This document shows, one piece after another, positions 17,202-25,903 of a stretch of 64,000 bases of DNA. The DNA is from UBA7236 sp964463165 (GTDB taxonomy: Bacteria > Bacteroidota > Bacteroidia > Chitinophagales > BACL12). Where the stretch lies: the NCBI GenBank assembly GCA_964463165.1, contig CAYXBK010000005.1:62001-126000 (forward strand), read 5' to 3'. A model generated the notes under the pieces. That model saw nothing but the letters and a program-made list of their open reading frames with translations. It did not search any database and was not told the origin of the DNA. The position numbers and the translations under genes are program-made. The first letter of the stretch is position 1. Every line of letters begins with the position of its first letter.

Positions 17202-18497
17202 TCAGATCTTCACTACTTTTTTTTGCGTCAGGGACTTCCCGTTTAATAGTGTCAGTATATATACAGAAGGCGGTAAAGAAGAAATATCGATTGTCGTATT
17301 TTGTAATACTTCCTTTTTTATGAATTGCCTGCCATGAAAGTCTGTAATTTCAAAATAAATTGTTCCCGAGTTTTCAATCCCGCTGATTTGAATTTTATCA
17401 GTTGCAGGATTTGGGAAAACAGAAATAGCCGTATTCGAATTATTTTCAACAGACATATCCAAAACACAATCTGCAGGCAAAGCTTCCGAAACAGAAAAAA
17501 ATTCTCCGCTTTCCACCCACCAGTTCTCCCACGTTGAAATCATTGTGGCAGTTTTCCAGTCATTGAGATCAAATGTTGCAGCGCCATCATTTGTGGCTCC
17601 GAATACTGCAACTTTCACCGCATCATTTTGAATCCAATCCAATGGTTGACCTGGTTCACATACATCCGGTATTTCGGAACCCGAACAATTAATTTGTGCG
17701 AAATAAATAAAATCATCGTAGCCGGGATACTCACCGTATAAATGTGCGATGTTATTTTCGTCGATGCAAACAGCAGTATATTCATCGCAGGCGATGCCCA
17801 TGGTACGGATACTTTCATCATTGGCAAGCCTTGCTAAAAATGTAATTAACCGTCCTTTTCTGTCGGGATTATCAAAATGTGTATCTGTGATCACATGTTG
17901 CAAAACAGGGTTTTGAATAAAATCATCGTAACCTATGGTCATTTTTGCATCATAAGGATCAGCCAATGCTTCTGCACTTGTTACTGTTCCATTTTCGGCA
18001 GAAAAATATGCATCACCCTGAATAGCACAACCTGCACTCGTGCCGCCAACGGTAACCATTTTTTCATTGATGAGGTAATTGATTGCATTTTCAATTTCCG
18101 TGTCCTTCCAGTAGGATACATAATCCCATTGATCACCACCTGCAATCCAAATTGCTTCTGCATTTCTGATCTGTGCAATTACGTATGGATCCGCAGAAGC
18201 TGAGGCATTATTGAAAACGATGGTTTCGACTGAATTAATTTCGACACCCAGTTCAGAAAAAAAATAATCGTTATATCCATCATCACCTGATGCCCGCAAT
18301 ACAACAACATCGCCACCGGAAGCTCGTTGTAAAAACCATCGCATGGCATTGTCATTTTCAGTTGCACCACCCATTAATACAGTGCCTGGTAAACAAGCGG
18401 TTTCAACATCAGCAGTATCACCTGTTACATAACTGGTAAAAGATGCTGAAAAAACGGGATTGCAGATGAAGAAAGGAAGTATCAGCAGAAATCGCAT
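17202..18497 (-). CDS. Secreted S51 (cyanophycinase-like) peptidase with type A T9SS sorting domain
   Basis: 431 aa. Signal peptide 1-17. Residues about 30-290 follow the S51 family: GTVLMGGATENDNAMRWF, VVVLRASGDDGYNDYF, IWIAGGDQWDYVSYW, the nucleophile elbow GGTSAGCAIQGD with the catalytic Ser, and the DTHFDNPDRKGRLITFLAR strand-helix. Cyanophycinases cut aspartate-linked dipeptides from cyanophycin; the substrate here is unknown. Residues about 355-431 are the sorting domain (VFPNPATDKIQI...YILTLLNGK...KKVVKI). Export of an S51 enzyme by T9SS points to use of external peptides. Confidence 0.87.
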   Translation of the reverse strand: MRFLLILPFFICNPVFSASFTSYVTGDTADVETACLPGTVLMGGATENDNAMRWFLQRASGGDVVVLRASGDDGYNDYFFSELGVEINSVETIVFNNASASADPYVIAQIRNAEAIWIAGGDQWDYVSYWKDTEIENAINYLINEKMVTVGGTSAGCAIQGDAYFSAENGTVTSAEALADPYDAKMTIGYDDFIQNPVLQHVITDTHFDNPDRKGRLITFLARLANDESIRTMGIACDEYTAVCIDENNIAHLYGEYPGYDDFIYFAQINCSGSEIPDVCEPGQPLDWIQNDAVKVAVFGATNDGAATFDLNDWKTATMISTWENWWVESGEFFSVSEALPADCVLDMSVENNSNTAISVFPNPATDKIQISGIENSGTIYFEITDFHGRQFIKKEVLQNTTIDISSLPPSVYILTLLNGKSLTQKKVVKI

Positions 18498-18512
18498 GCA
18501 AGAAATTTAAAG

Positions 18513-18520
18513 CAAATATA
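18513..18520 (-). promoter_or_regulatory. -7 box TATATTTG of the S51 peptidase gene
   Basis: Exact TAnnTTTG followed by C on the minus strand, 15 bp from the ATG at 18497. It is back to back with the putA -7 box in an 85-bp divergent spacer. No clear -33 TTG. Confidence 0.55.
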
Positions 18521-18557
18521 AGCGCACAAGTCATTTAATTTTTGATAATTACAAAGC

Positions 18558-18565
18558 TATATTTG
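18558..18565 (+). promoter_or_regulatory. -7 box TATATTTG of putA
   Basis: Exact TAnnTTTG followed by C, 17 bp before the TTG start, giving a very short leader. TTG at 18542-18544 is 13 bp upstream. Confidence 0.55.
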
Positions 18566-18582
18566 CAAAAATCTTTTGCATT

Positions 18583-19776
18583 TTGGAGCCTGCACCGATT
18601 CATTTTAATGATACCGAGATCGCCTTTTCCGGGAAAACCAATAGAGAATTGAAATGGGAATACTGGTTATTTAAGGTGATGAATAAACCAACACTTACAA
18701 ATATCCTGACTTCACTGGCACAATTTTCCATCAATTTACATTTGCCGGTAAAATGGATGATCAAAAAAACGGTATACGAACAATTTTGCGGCGGCGAAAC
18801 ACTGGAAGAAACAATTCCGGTTTTAAATAAACTCGGGCAATTTCATATCGGTGCCATTATCGATTATGGTGTGGAAGGAAAAGAAACGGAAACGGATTTT
18901 GAAAAAACAAAAAATGAATTAATTAAAATATTGCGTTTTGCAGGAGAAAAAAATAAATCTTCGGGAAGAACCGATATTCCGTTTATCAGTTGCAAAGTGA
19001 CCGGCATAACAAGATTTGCTTTACTGGAAAAATTAAATGATAAAGTTGAGCTTACGGCAACCGAAATAAAAGAAAAAGAAAAATTGTATGGCCGCATGCA
19101 CGAAATTGCGCAGGCTGCTTCGGATGCCGGCATCGGATTATTTGTTGATGCGGAAGAGAGTTGGATACAGGATGGAATTGATGAACTCACATTTGTTTTG
19201 ATGCGTGAATTCAATAAATCGAAAGCAGTGGTTTACATCACGCCGCAAATGTATCGCCACGACCGTCTTGCATTCAGCAAAAAATCGCTGGAGGATGCAA
19301 TTGCGCATAATTATATTCTCGGATTAAAACCGGTGCGTGGTGCCTATATGGAAAAAGAACGCAAAAGAGCTGCAGAAAAAAATTATCCGGATCCGATTCA
19401 ACCAAATAAAGAAGCAACCGACCGCGATTATGATGCGGTATTATTATTCAGCCTCGATCATATCGATAAAATTGCATTATGTGTTGCAACGCATAATGAA
19501 AAAAGCAGTTTACTGCTTGCGGAAGAAATGCAGAAAAGAAATATCCCGGCTAATCATCCGCATATTCATTTCTCACAATTATACGGCATGAGTGATCAGA
19601 TCACTTACAATCTTGCAAAAGCAGGATTTAATGCAACAAAATATCTTCCTTACGGCCCTGTAAAAGATGTGATCCCCTATTTAATTCGCCGTGCGCAGGA
19701 AAATAAAAGCGTTGGCGGACAAATGAGCAGGGAATTAAATTTACTTCATAAAGAAATTAAAAGGAGAGGGATTTAA
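18583..19776 (+). CDS. putA: Proline dehydrogenase
   Basis: 397 aa, monofunctional. It oxidises proline to pyrroline-5-carboxylate with FAD and passes electrons to the quinone pool at the inner membrane. Visible: VKWMIKKTVYEQFCGGETLEET, IGAIIDYGVEGKE, LFVDAEESWIQ, LKPVRGAYMEKER, and the FAD-pocket end YLPYGPVKDVIPYLIRRAQENKSVGGQ. Start is TTG at 18583: the first residues (PIHFNDTEIAF) match the N terminus of the Bacteroidota family, whereas the first ATG, at 18679, would delete it. The second enzyme of the pathway, pruA, is at 58084-59712. Confidence 0.93.
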   Translation: MEPAPIHFNDTEIAFSGKTNRELKWEYWLFKVMNKPTLTNILTSLAQFSINLHLPVKWMIKKTVYEQFCGGETLEETIPVLNKLGQFHIGAIIDYGVEGKETETDFEKTKNELIKILRFAGEKNKSSGRTDIPFISCKVTGITRFALLEKLNDKVELTATEIKEKEKLYGRMHEIAQAASDAGIGLFVDAEESWIQDGIDELTFVLMREFNKSKAVVYITPQMYRHDRLAFSKKSLEDAIAHNYILGLKPVRGAYMEKERKRAAEKNYPDPIQPNKEATDRDYDAVLLFSLDHIDKIALCVATHNEKSSLLLAEEMQKRNIPANHPHIHFSQLYGMSDQITYNLAKAGFNATKYLPYGPVKDVIPYLIRRAQENKSVGGQMSRELNLLHKEIKRRGI

Positions 19777-20126
19777 TACGATGAGATTGCCTCAATTGCC
19801 AGTAAAATAAATCCCATCAATGCCGTTAAAATAAATACTTTCATTTTCAACTCTATCAATCCGATTGTGCGGGGGCTTTCTTCTATATAGCGGGTTTCCT
19901 TTATTTCGCTATTTTTTGTTTCTGCTCCAAAAACAAGTTGCCATTTTTTAAAAAGACGCGGGGTAGATTCAGGTTTGGGTTTTGAATCCATAGCTTCAAA
20001 AATATTTTCATCCGGGTTAAAAGGAGTTTTATTTTTGATTAAAATTCGTCTTCTTCTATAATGTAAATACCCAATTGCTCCGATCATTATTAAAATACTT
20101 CCTATGGAATTCAAATTATAATTCAT
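19773..20126 (-). CDS. Small membrane protein, unknown function
   Basis: 117 aa with two hydrophobic segments, one near the N terminus (about 5-21) followed by a basic cluster RRRRILIKNK, and one at 95-113. The middle is polar and Pro/Glu-rich. Its stop overlaps the putA stop by four bases from the other strand. I recognise no family. It has its own TAAATTTG box upstream. Confidence 0.6.
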   Translation of the reverse strand: MNYNLNSIGSILIMIGAIGYLHYRRRRILIKNKTPFNPDENIFEAMDSKPKPESTPRLFKKWQLVFGAETKNSEIKETRYIEESPRTIGLIELKMKVFILTALMGFILLAIEAISSY

Positions 20127-20145
20127 TTGTTATTTACCTGGCATT

Positions 20146-20153
20146 CAAATTTA
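20146..20153 (-). promoter_or_regulatory. -7 box TAAATTTG of the small membrane protein gene
   Basis: Exact TAnnTTTG on the minus strand, 19 bp before the ATG at 20126. No -33 TTG identified. Confidence 0.4.
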
Positions 20154-20212
20154 TAAACTATATCGCCAGATTCCGGATAGAATTCCTTCATGCCGGGATA
20201 AAATTCACTATT

Positions 20213-20240
20213 TTGGTAAACTTTGCATTTTGTAACTTTG
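20213..20240 (+). promoter_or_regulatory. Promoter of hmgA (TTG, 17 bp, TAACTTTG)
   Basis: TTG at 20213-20215, a 17-bp spacer and TAACTTTG at 20233-20240 fit the Bacteroidota sigma consensus in both boxes. The ATG is 25 bp downstream. Confidence 0.6.
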
Positions 20241-20265
20241 TTATCAGAAAACTAAACAGCTTAAA

Positions 20266-21423
20266 ATGTCATTTTACTGTAAACTTGGGGAAATACCACA
20301 GAAACGCCACACGCAATTCCGCAAGCCGGACGGCACGCTCTATCATGAGGAATTGTTTTCAACCGAAGGTTTCAGCAATACCTATTCATTGCTCTATCAT
20401 TTATATCCGCCAACCAAAATCAAACAGGTGGGTGAGGCTTACAGCGTGGAACCGAAAGTGGTGCTTTCAAAACAATTAAAGCACAGGAGTTTAAAAGGTT
20501 TTCAAATTCAGCCCGTTGATGATTATCTTGAAAGCCGCAAGGCCGTGCTCGTAAATTCAGATCTGCATATTTCACTCGCAGCACCACGTAAAAGCATGAC
20601 GGATTATTTTTATAAAAATGTGGATGCGGATGAAATGATTTTTGTGCATGAAGGCAGCGGACAATTATTAACTGCTTACGGAGAAATTAATTTTGAATAT
20701 GGAGATTATGTGATCGTGCCGAGAGGTACAATTTATCAGATCCGTTTTAATGATGAGAACAATCGTTTATTTATTGTTGAATCATTTTCTCCCATCGAAT
20801 TCCCGAAAAGATATTTAAACCGAGTCGGGCAGTTAATGGAACACGCACCTTTTTGTGAACGCGATATTAAAACACCGCAGAATTTAAAAACATACGAAGA
20901 AAAAGGTGATTTCTTTTTCAAAATAAAAAAACAGGGAATTATATATCCGTATCATTATGCAAATCATCCATTTGATTTAATCGGTTGGGATGGATTTGTT
21001 TACCCCTGGGCATTCTCCATTCATAATTTCGAACCGATAACAGGCAGAGTACATCAACCGCCACCTGTGCATCAAACTTTCGAAGCAAGAAATTTTGTCG
21101 TCTGCAGTTTTGTACCGCGGTTATTTGATTATCATCCGCTTGCAATTCCAGCGCCATATAATCACAGCAATATCGACAGCGATGAAATTTTATATTATGT
21201 GGATGGCGATTTTATGAGCCGCAAATCAGTTGAGCGTGGTATGATCACTTTGCATCCGGGTGGTATTCCGCATGGCCCGCATCCCGGAACATATGAAGGC
21301 AGCATCGGCAAAAAAGAAACACATGAATTAGCCGTAATGATCGATCCGTTTAAACCTTTGCAATTAACTGAAGAAGCGTTGTCGATTGAAGATAAAGATT
21401 ATTATTTGAGTTGGTTGAGCTAA
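20266..21423 (+). CDS. hmgA: Homogentisate 1,2-dioxygenase
   Basis: 385 aa. It opens the ring of homogentisate to maleylacetoacetate with Fe(II) and O2, a step of tyrosine and phenylalanine breakdown. N terminus HTQFRKPDGTLYHEELFSTEGFSNTYSLLYHLYPPT is typical. The C-terminal cupin carries the metal ligands: Glu in SDEILYYVDGDF and His residues in LHPGGIPHGPHPG. VHQPPPVHQTFEARNFVVCSFVPR is another family block. hpd, the enzyme that makes homogentisate, follows on the same strand after 137 bp. Confidence 0.96.
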   Translation: MSFYCKLGEIPQKRHTQFRKPDGTLYHEELFSTEGFSNTYSLLYHLYPPTKIKQVGEAYSVEPKVVLSKQLKHRSLKGFQIQPVDDYLESRKAVLVNSDLHISLAAPRKSMTDYFYKNVDADEMIFVHEGSGQLLTAYGEINFEYGDYVIVPRGTIYQIRFNDENNRLFIVESFSPIEFPKRYLNRVGQLMEHAPFCERDIKTPQNLKTYEEKGDFFFKIKKQGIIYPYHYANHPFDLIGWDGFVYPWAFSIHNFEPITGRVHQPPPVHQTFEARNFVVCSFVPRLFDYHPLAIPAPYNHSNIDSDEILYYVDGDFMSRKSVERGMITLHPGGIPHGPHPGTYEGSIGKKETHELAVMIDPFKPLQLTEEALSIEDKDYYLSWLS

Positions 21424-21521
21424 AAACTAATGTACCAATGTGCAAATGTGCTGACGCGAGAATAGTTTTACGATTTATGATTTACAATTTTTAATTCAAA
21501 TTTTGAAAGCCGCAAATACAA

Positions 21522-21547
21522 GATACCTGATACTTGATACCTAATAC
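21522..21547. repeat. Heptamer array GATACCT GATACTT GATACCT
   Basis: Three full 7-bp units and a partial fourth (AATAC) in the spacer between hmgA and hpd, ending 13 bp before the hpd ATG. It belongs to the NNYWNYT word family. The rest of the spacer (21424-21521) is AT-rich and shows no other structure. Confidence 0.75.
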
Positions 21548-21560
21548 AAATAAAAAATTT

Positions 21561-22688
21561 ATGGAAACTTTAGAAATCAAAAAAGACCAGATAACACAGG
21601 AAGATTTTTTACCGTTGAACGGCACCGATCATATTGAATTTTATGTCGGCAATGCAAAACAATCCGCTTATTATTATCAAAGCGCATGGGGTTATCAATT
21701 AGTTGCTTATGCAGGATTGGAAACAGGCTTGCGTGACCGTGCATCTTATGTGTTACAACAGGATAAAATCCGGATCGTTCTTACAACATCATTCGATCCG
21801 GAATCTGAGATCTCTCAGCACGTGAAAAAACATGGAGATGGTGTGAAAGTTCTTGCACTGATGGTGGATGATGCAACAAAAAGTTTTGAAGAAACTACTA
21901 AGCGCGGGGCAAAACCTGCGATGCAACCAACAAAAATGACAGATGCATTCGGCGAGGTAATTATTTCTGCAATTTATACATACGGAGATACCATTCATAA
22001 ATTCGTTGAACGCAAAAATTATAAGGGTGCATTTTTACCGGGATTTATTGCGAAATCCTCCAATATGGAAATCAAACCGATCGGTTTGAAATACGTTGAT
22101 CATTGCGTTGGCAATGTGGAACTCGGCAAAATGAATGAATGGGTGAAATTTTATGAAGATGTGATGGGATTTAAATTATTGATCACGTTTGATGATAATG
22201 ACATTTCAACTGAATACACCGCATTGATGAGTAAAGTGGTTTCAAACGGAAATGGTTTTGTGAAATTCCCGATCAACGAACCGGCGGAAGGGAAAAAGAA
22301 ATCGCAGATCGATGAATATCTTGAATTTTATAAAGGTGCCGGTGTGCAGCATATTGCAGTTGCAACGGATAATATTCTTGAAACTGTAGGTGAATTAAGA
22401 AAACGCGGCGTTGAATTTTTATATGTGCCGGGTACTTATTATGAAGATGTAATGGAACGTGTCGGTAAAATTGATGAAGATATTCAGGATTTGAAAAATA
22501 TGAATATACTGATCGACCGTGATGAAGAAGGATATTTATTACAAATATTTACAAAACCTGTTGAAGACCGGCCTACCGTATTTTTTGAAATTATTGAAAG
22601 GCATGGTGCGAAAAGTTTCGGCAAAGGAAATTTCAAAGCGTTGTTTGAAGCAATTGAACGAGAGCAGGAATTAAGAGGTACGCTTTAA
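21561..22688 (+). CDS. hpd: 4-hydroxyphenylpyruvate dioxygenase
   Basis: 375 aa from the ATG at 21561; a longer reading frame begins with a TTG inside the heptamer array and is rejected. Two vicinal-oxygen-chelate domains, the second holding Fe(II): His in YVDHCVGNV, His in VQHIAVATDN and Glu in FFEIIERHGAKSFGKGNFKALFEAIEREQ. It converts 4-hydroxyphenylpyruvate, the transamination product of tyrosine, to homogentisate, the substrate of hmgA upstream. Length and both domain borders are normal for the family. Confidence 0.96.
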   Translation: METLEIKKDQITQEDFLPLNGTDHIEFYVGNAKQSAYYYQSAWGYQLVAYAGLETGLRDRASYVLQQDKIRIVLTTSFDPESEISQHVKKHGDGVKVLALMVDDATKSFEETTKRGAKPAMQPTKMTDAFGEVIISAIYTYGDTIHKFVERKNYKGAFLPGFIAKSSNMEIKPIGLKYVDHCVGNVELGKMNEWVKFYEDVMGFKLLITFDDNDISTEYTALMSKVVSNGNGFVKFPINEPAEGKKKSQIDEYLEFYKGAGVQHIAVATDNILETVGELRKRGVEFLYVPGTYYEDVMERVGKIDEDIQDLKNMNILIDRDEEGYLLQIFTKPVEDRPTVFFEIIERHGAKSFGKGNFKALFEAIEREQELRGTL

Positions 22689-22708
22689 TTAAAATTAATT
22701 ACACCAAT

Positions 22709-22747
22709 AAAAAAATCCCATCTGCAAATGCAGATGGGGTTTTTTTT
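22709..22747. terminator. Strong bidirectional terminator between hpd and the next minus-strand gene
   Basis: AAAATCCCATCTGC (22711-22724) pairs with GCAGATGGGGTTTT (22730-22743) around a 5-nt loop, with one G-T pair, flanked by runs of A and T. Confidence 0.9.
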
Positions 22748-22758
22748 GTCTGTATTTT

Positions 22759-23757
22759 TTATTGAATGTTGATGGTTCTTGAATAATTACCTTCAGAAGT
22801 AACGAGACGCACGATATAAATTCCCGCTTTCAGTTTGGAAACATCGATACTGGCAGAACTTCCAGCACTTAAATTTGTTGACTCGCTGACTTTCTTACCA
22901 GCAACATCAAATATCTCGCATGAGATCAGCTGCACTTCCGTACCCATTGAAATATTCAGTACATCATGAGCCGGATTCGGATAAATACTTAATAAAACAG
23001 ATTCCGGATTATTTTCAATTGAAGTAACATCCACATCACTATTAATTAAATAGTTTTCAACAATGGATGGAAATCCCGCTGTTGTAATATCCTGGTAATA
23101 ATATTGAAATATCGGACCTTTCACTCCTGCCTTAAACCAATAATAAAGGTCAAAATCATATTCAAATGAATACGGTATTCCAACTGCTTCATCTGCATAA
23201 TCCTGTTCAATTTTTACACGTAAAACATCTGAATAGGTTCCGGAGGGTAATATCAATGTTCCATATCCATCGGCATTTACTACGTTGGATCCTGAGCGCA
23301 CCATATCCACACCTGATGTAAATTCCGAATACAGATCATCGGAATTAGAATCTCCATAATTGATTGGAAAAATAAAAAGCTCTTCGGGGTCAGAATAATA
23401 AATGGTGGAAGCGGGAGAATAGACACCAATTACCGTGTATTCAGAAGTAGTAGCCTTTAAAAATGCATATTTACCGCTTCCGTCATCATTTGCAACGTTT
23501 GCACCGGGAAAATCGCCGGCAACACCTGTTGCAGATGGGTCTACCAAAGTATAAACAGAAGCAATTCCTGAAGTTTCAATTGCAGAAAAATCCCAGGTAA
23601 CGCTTGCGCCTGCAGGGCCAGGATCAAACCCGGTAGTATTTACAACTGTAGTTGACATATCATCTCCAATAACACCCATTACTGAGGATGAAATAGTTGG
23701 CTGAGCAAACGCTGCAATACTTAAAATGGAGAGGAATGAGGTAATTAGTATTTTCAT
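22759..23757 (-). CDS. Secreted protein with type A T9SS sorting domain
   Basis: 332 aa. Signal peptide 1-18 (MKILITSFLSILSIAAFAQ). Residues about 20-240 are beta-rich, starting QPTISSSVMGVIGD and containing WDFSAI and FEYDFDLYYWFKAGVKGPI, a layout seen in Bacteroidota surface proteins of unknown role. Residues about 255-332 are the sorting domain: LLSIYPNPAHDVLNIS, EIFDVAGKKV, GIYIVRLVTSEGNYSRTINIQ. Its Cys count is very low. Convergent with hpd. Confidence 0.82.
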   Translation of the reverse strand: MKILITSFLSILSIAAFAQPTISSSVMGVIGDDMSTTVVNTTGFDPGPAGASVTWDFSAIETSGIASVYTLVDPSATGVAGDFPGANVANDDGSGKYAFLKATTSEYTVIGVYSPASTIYYSDPEELFIFPINYGDSNSDDLYSEFTSGVDMVRSGSNVVNADGYGTLILPSGTYSDVLRVKIEQDYADEAVGIPYSFEYDFDLYYWFKAGVKGPIFQYYYQDITTAGFPSIVENYLINSDVDVTSIENNPESVLLSIYPNPAHDVLNISMGTEVQLISCEIFDVAGKKVSESTNLSAGSSASIDVSKLKAGIYIVRLVTSEGNYSRTINIQ

Positions 23758-23772
23758 AGTTTAATGTTTAAT

Positions 23773-23804
23773 CAAATATACGACAATAACGATGCGCAAA
23801 ACAA
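23773..23804 (-). promoter_or_regulatory. Promoter of the T9SS protein at 22759-23757
   Basis: On the minus strand TTG (23802-23804), a 21-bp spacer and TATATTTG (23773-23780), 15 bp before the ATG. Confidence 0.55.
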
Positions 23805-23988
23805 TTCTGCTTGTTTTAATACTTCATCAGGTTGATCAGCGTGATAGTATGTAATATTCGATGAACAGTATAAATCATATTAACCCTGCAGAATAATTTC
23901 TGAAGGGATTTTATTCCAAGTATCCGGCTGGTGATTTATATCAATTTTAATTGTGATGCTACTCACGTCCGTCGATTTAGGCCGCATC

Positions 23989-23996
23989 TAAATTTG
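23989..23996 (+). promoter_or_regulatory. -7 box TAAATTTG of the FN3/propeller gene pair
   Basis: Exact TAnnTTTG, 22 bp before the ATG at 24019. The remaining spacer, 23805-23988, holds nothing else I can support. Confidence 0.45.
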
Positions 23997-24018
23997 TATA
24001 TACATTAAATATAATCTT

Positions 24019-25887
24019 ATGAAACAGTATATAATTACATTGCTGGTAGTGCTGCGTGTAAATAGTATTTACACGCAGGTTACAGAAGACTGGGTTTCTA
24101 CCGACCCGTATTATGGTAAAAACGGTATTCGAACTGCGGTTGATTTTACGGATAATGTTTTTACGTTGAGTCATATTTTCATGGGTGATATGTATCTCGC
24201 CAAACGCGATGTAAATGGAAATATTCTTTGGTCGACGGGTTACGATAATACAACACCTTCACAATGGGAAGTTGCAAGTGATATTGCAATTGATATAAAT
24301 GGTGATGCAATTATCACCGGTTATACAAATACAGGATTTGGAAGTGATTGGTATCCTGTTCAAATGGTTACCATGAAATTTAATGGTGAAGATGGTGCAC
24401 TGCTGTGGAGAAAAACTTTCAATACCGGTTCAGCATATCGCGGCAGAAAAGTACTTACCGATGTTGATGGAAATATTTATGTTGGAGGAGAACTGAACGC
24501 ATGGATGATCGACCATAATGAGGTAGGTAATATGATGGTGAAAAAATATGATCCAGATGGAAATGAAATATGGACAGTTACGACAAATGAAACAGGTTCG
24601 GCAATGTATGGACCGTTGCATGCACTTAAATTCGACAGTGAAGGTAATATTATTATCGCAGGTGCATCATCAACAGCGTTTAAATCCAATATAGCAAAGA
24701 TTACAGCTGCCGGTGTTGTTTTATGGTCAAAGAGTTTTGACAGTTATGGATTTAGTGATGTTTCTGTCGATCCTACGAATAATATATTCGCATTGTATAC
24801 CTATTCATTCGGTACACCACCAATAAATATGAATCCCGCTGTTAAAAAATTTTCGTCCACCGGTACGGAATTATGGTCGCATGATTATGATTTCGGATCA
24901 GCAGAAATAGGCAGACAAATTATTTGTGATAATATCGGCGGTGCTTTTATCACTGGTTACGGCTCACAATTAACCGGAATGCCTTATGTAGACTGGATTA
25001 CTTTCAGAATTAATGCAGCAGGAAATAAATCATGGGATCAGCGTTATAATGAACATGCAAATAATGATGAATGGCCGCGGATGATGGTAAAAGATGCTGC
25101 GGATAATATTTATATCACAGGCCAAGGCGGGCCATGGCCGGGATATTTCTGGACAAGCCTGACACAAATGATAACGGTTAAATATCAATCCGATGGTACA
25201 GAAGAATGGGTTGCTTTACATACAGAATTTTCAAGTGTTGGAGAAGCATTATGCCTTGCATCAGATAATTCAATTTATGCAACCGGACAGGGTTATGCAG
25301 TTACAATTCATTATACACAGGAACCTCCAATACTCTGTGAACCACCCGTTGGTTTGTTTACAAATAATATTACCACAATTAAAGCTCGGCTTAACTGGAC
25401 ACTGGTACCGGGTGCGGTGCAATACGAAGTATGGTATAAAAAAACAGCAGCTGCATCCTGGAAGAAAAAATTTGTTCCGGGCATCAACAATAAACTGAAT
25501 CTCAAAAACCTTGTTTGCAATACAAATTATGTATGGAAGATCAGAACAATTTGTGATACCGCCGGTGTTGATCTTGTTTCCGAATTTTCACCTGATCAAT
25601 TCTTCACAACACTTGTTTGCAGAGATGCGGATTTTGCAATGAATGAAAATAATTCAATTCTGATTTATCCGAATCCTGCAATTGCTCAGATTACAATCAA
25701 TACCGGAGATGTCCTGATCTCCGATGTGATTATAACAGACCTTGCTGGGAGGATCATAAAATCAAGCCAAATTGATCAGTCGGGCACCGTTAGAATACCG
25801 GTAAATGAAATTCCGTCAGGTACATATATGATCCATATACAAACCACAGAAGAAATAATAAATCAACAAATTATTATTGCCAAATAA
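24019..25887 (+). CDS. Secreted beta-propeller/FN3 protein with type A T9SS sorting domain (copy 1)
   Basis: 622 aa. Signal peptide about 1-20 (MKQYIITLLVVL...IYTQ). Residues about 25-430 are SBBP/PQQ-like propeller repeats, each with a phrase such as YDPDGNEIWTVT, DSEGNIIIAGAS, KSDGTEEWV. Residues about 435-535 are a fibronectin type III domain (RLNWTLVPGAVQYEVWYKK...TNYVWKIRTICD). The last 80 residues are the sorting domain (ILIYPNPAIAQITINTG...IHIQTTEEIINQQIIIAK). The next gene, 16 bp on, is a paralogue. Probably extracellular adhesion or matrix protein. Confidence 0.87.
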   Translation: MKQYIITLLVVLRVNSIYTQVTEDWVSTDPYYGKNGIRTAVDFTDNVFTLSHIFMGDMYLAKRDVNGNILWSTGYDNTTPSQWEVASDIAIDINGDAIITGYTNTGFGSDWYPVQMVTMKFNGEDGALLWRKTFNTGSAYRGRKVLTDVDGNIYVGGELNAWMIDHNEVGNMMVKKYDPDGNEIWTVTTNETGSAMYGPLHALKFDSEGNIIIAGASSTAFKSNIAKITAAGVVLWSKSFDSYGFSDVSVDPTNNIFALYTYSFGTPPINMNPAVKKFSSTGTELWSHDYDFGSAEIGRQIICDNIGGAFITGYGSQLTGMPYVDWITFRINAAGNKSWDQRYNEHANNDEWPRMMVKDAADNIYITGQGGPWPGYFWTSLTQMITVKYQSDGTEEWVALHTEFSSVGEALCLASDNSIYATGQGYAVTIHYTQEPPILCEPPVGLFTNNITTIKARLNWTLVPGAVQYEVWYKKTAAASWKKKFVPGINNKLNLKNLVCNTNYVWKIRTICDTAGVDLVSEFSPDQFFTTLVCRDADFAMNENNSILIYPNPAIAQITINTGDVLISDVIITDLAGRIIKSSQIDQSGTVRIPVNEIPSGTYMIHIQTTEEIINQQIIIAK

Positions 25888-25903
25888 CAAAAAAATATAT
25901 TTT

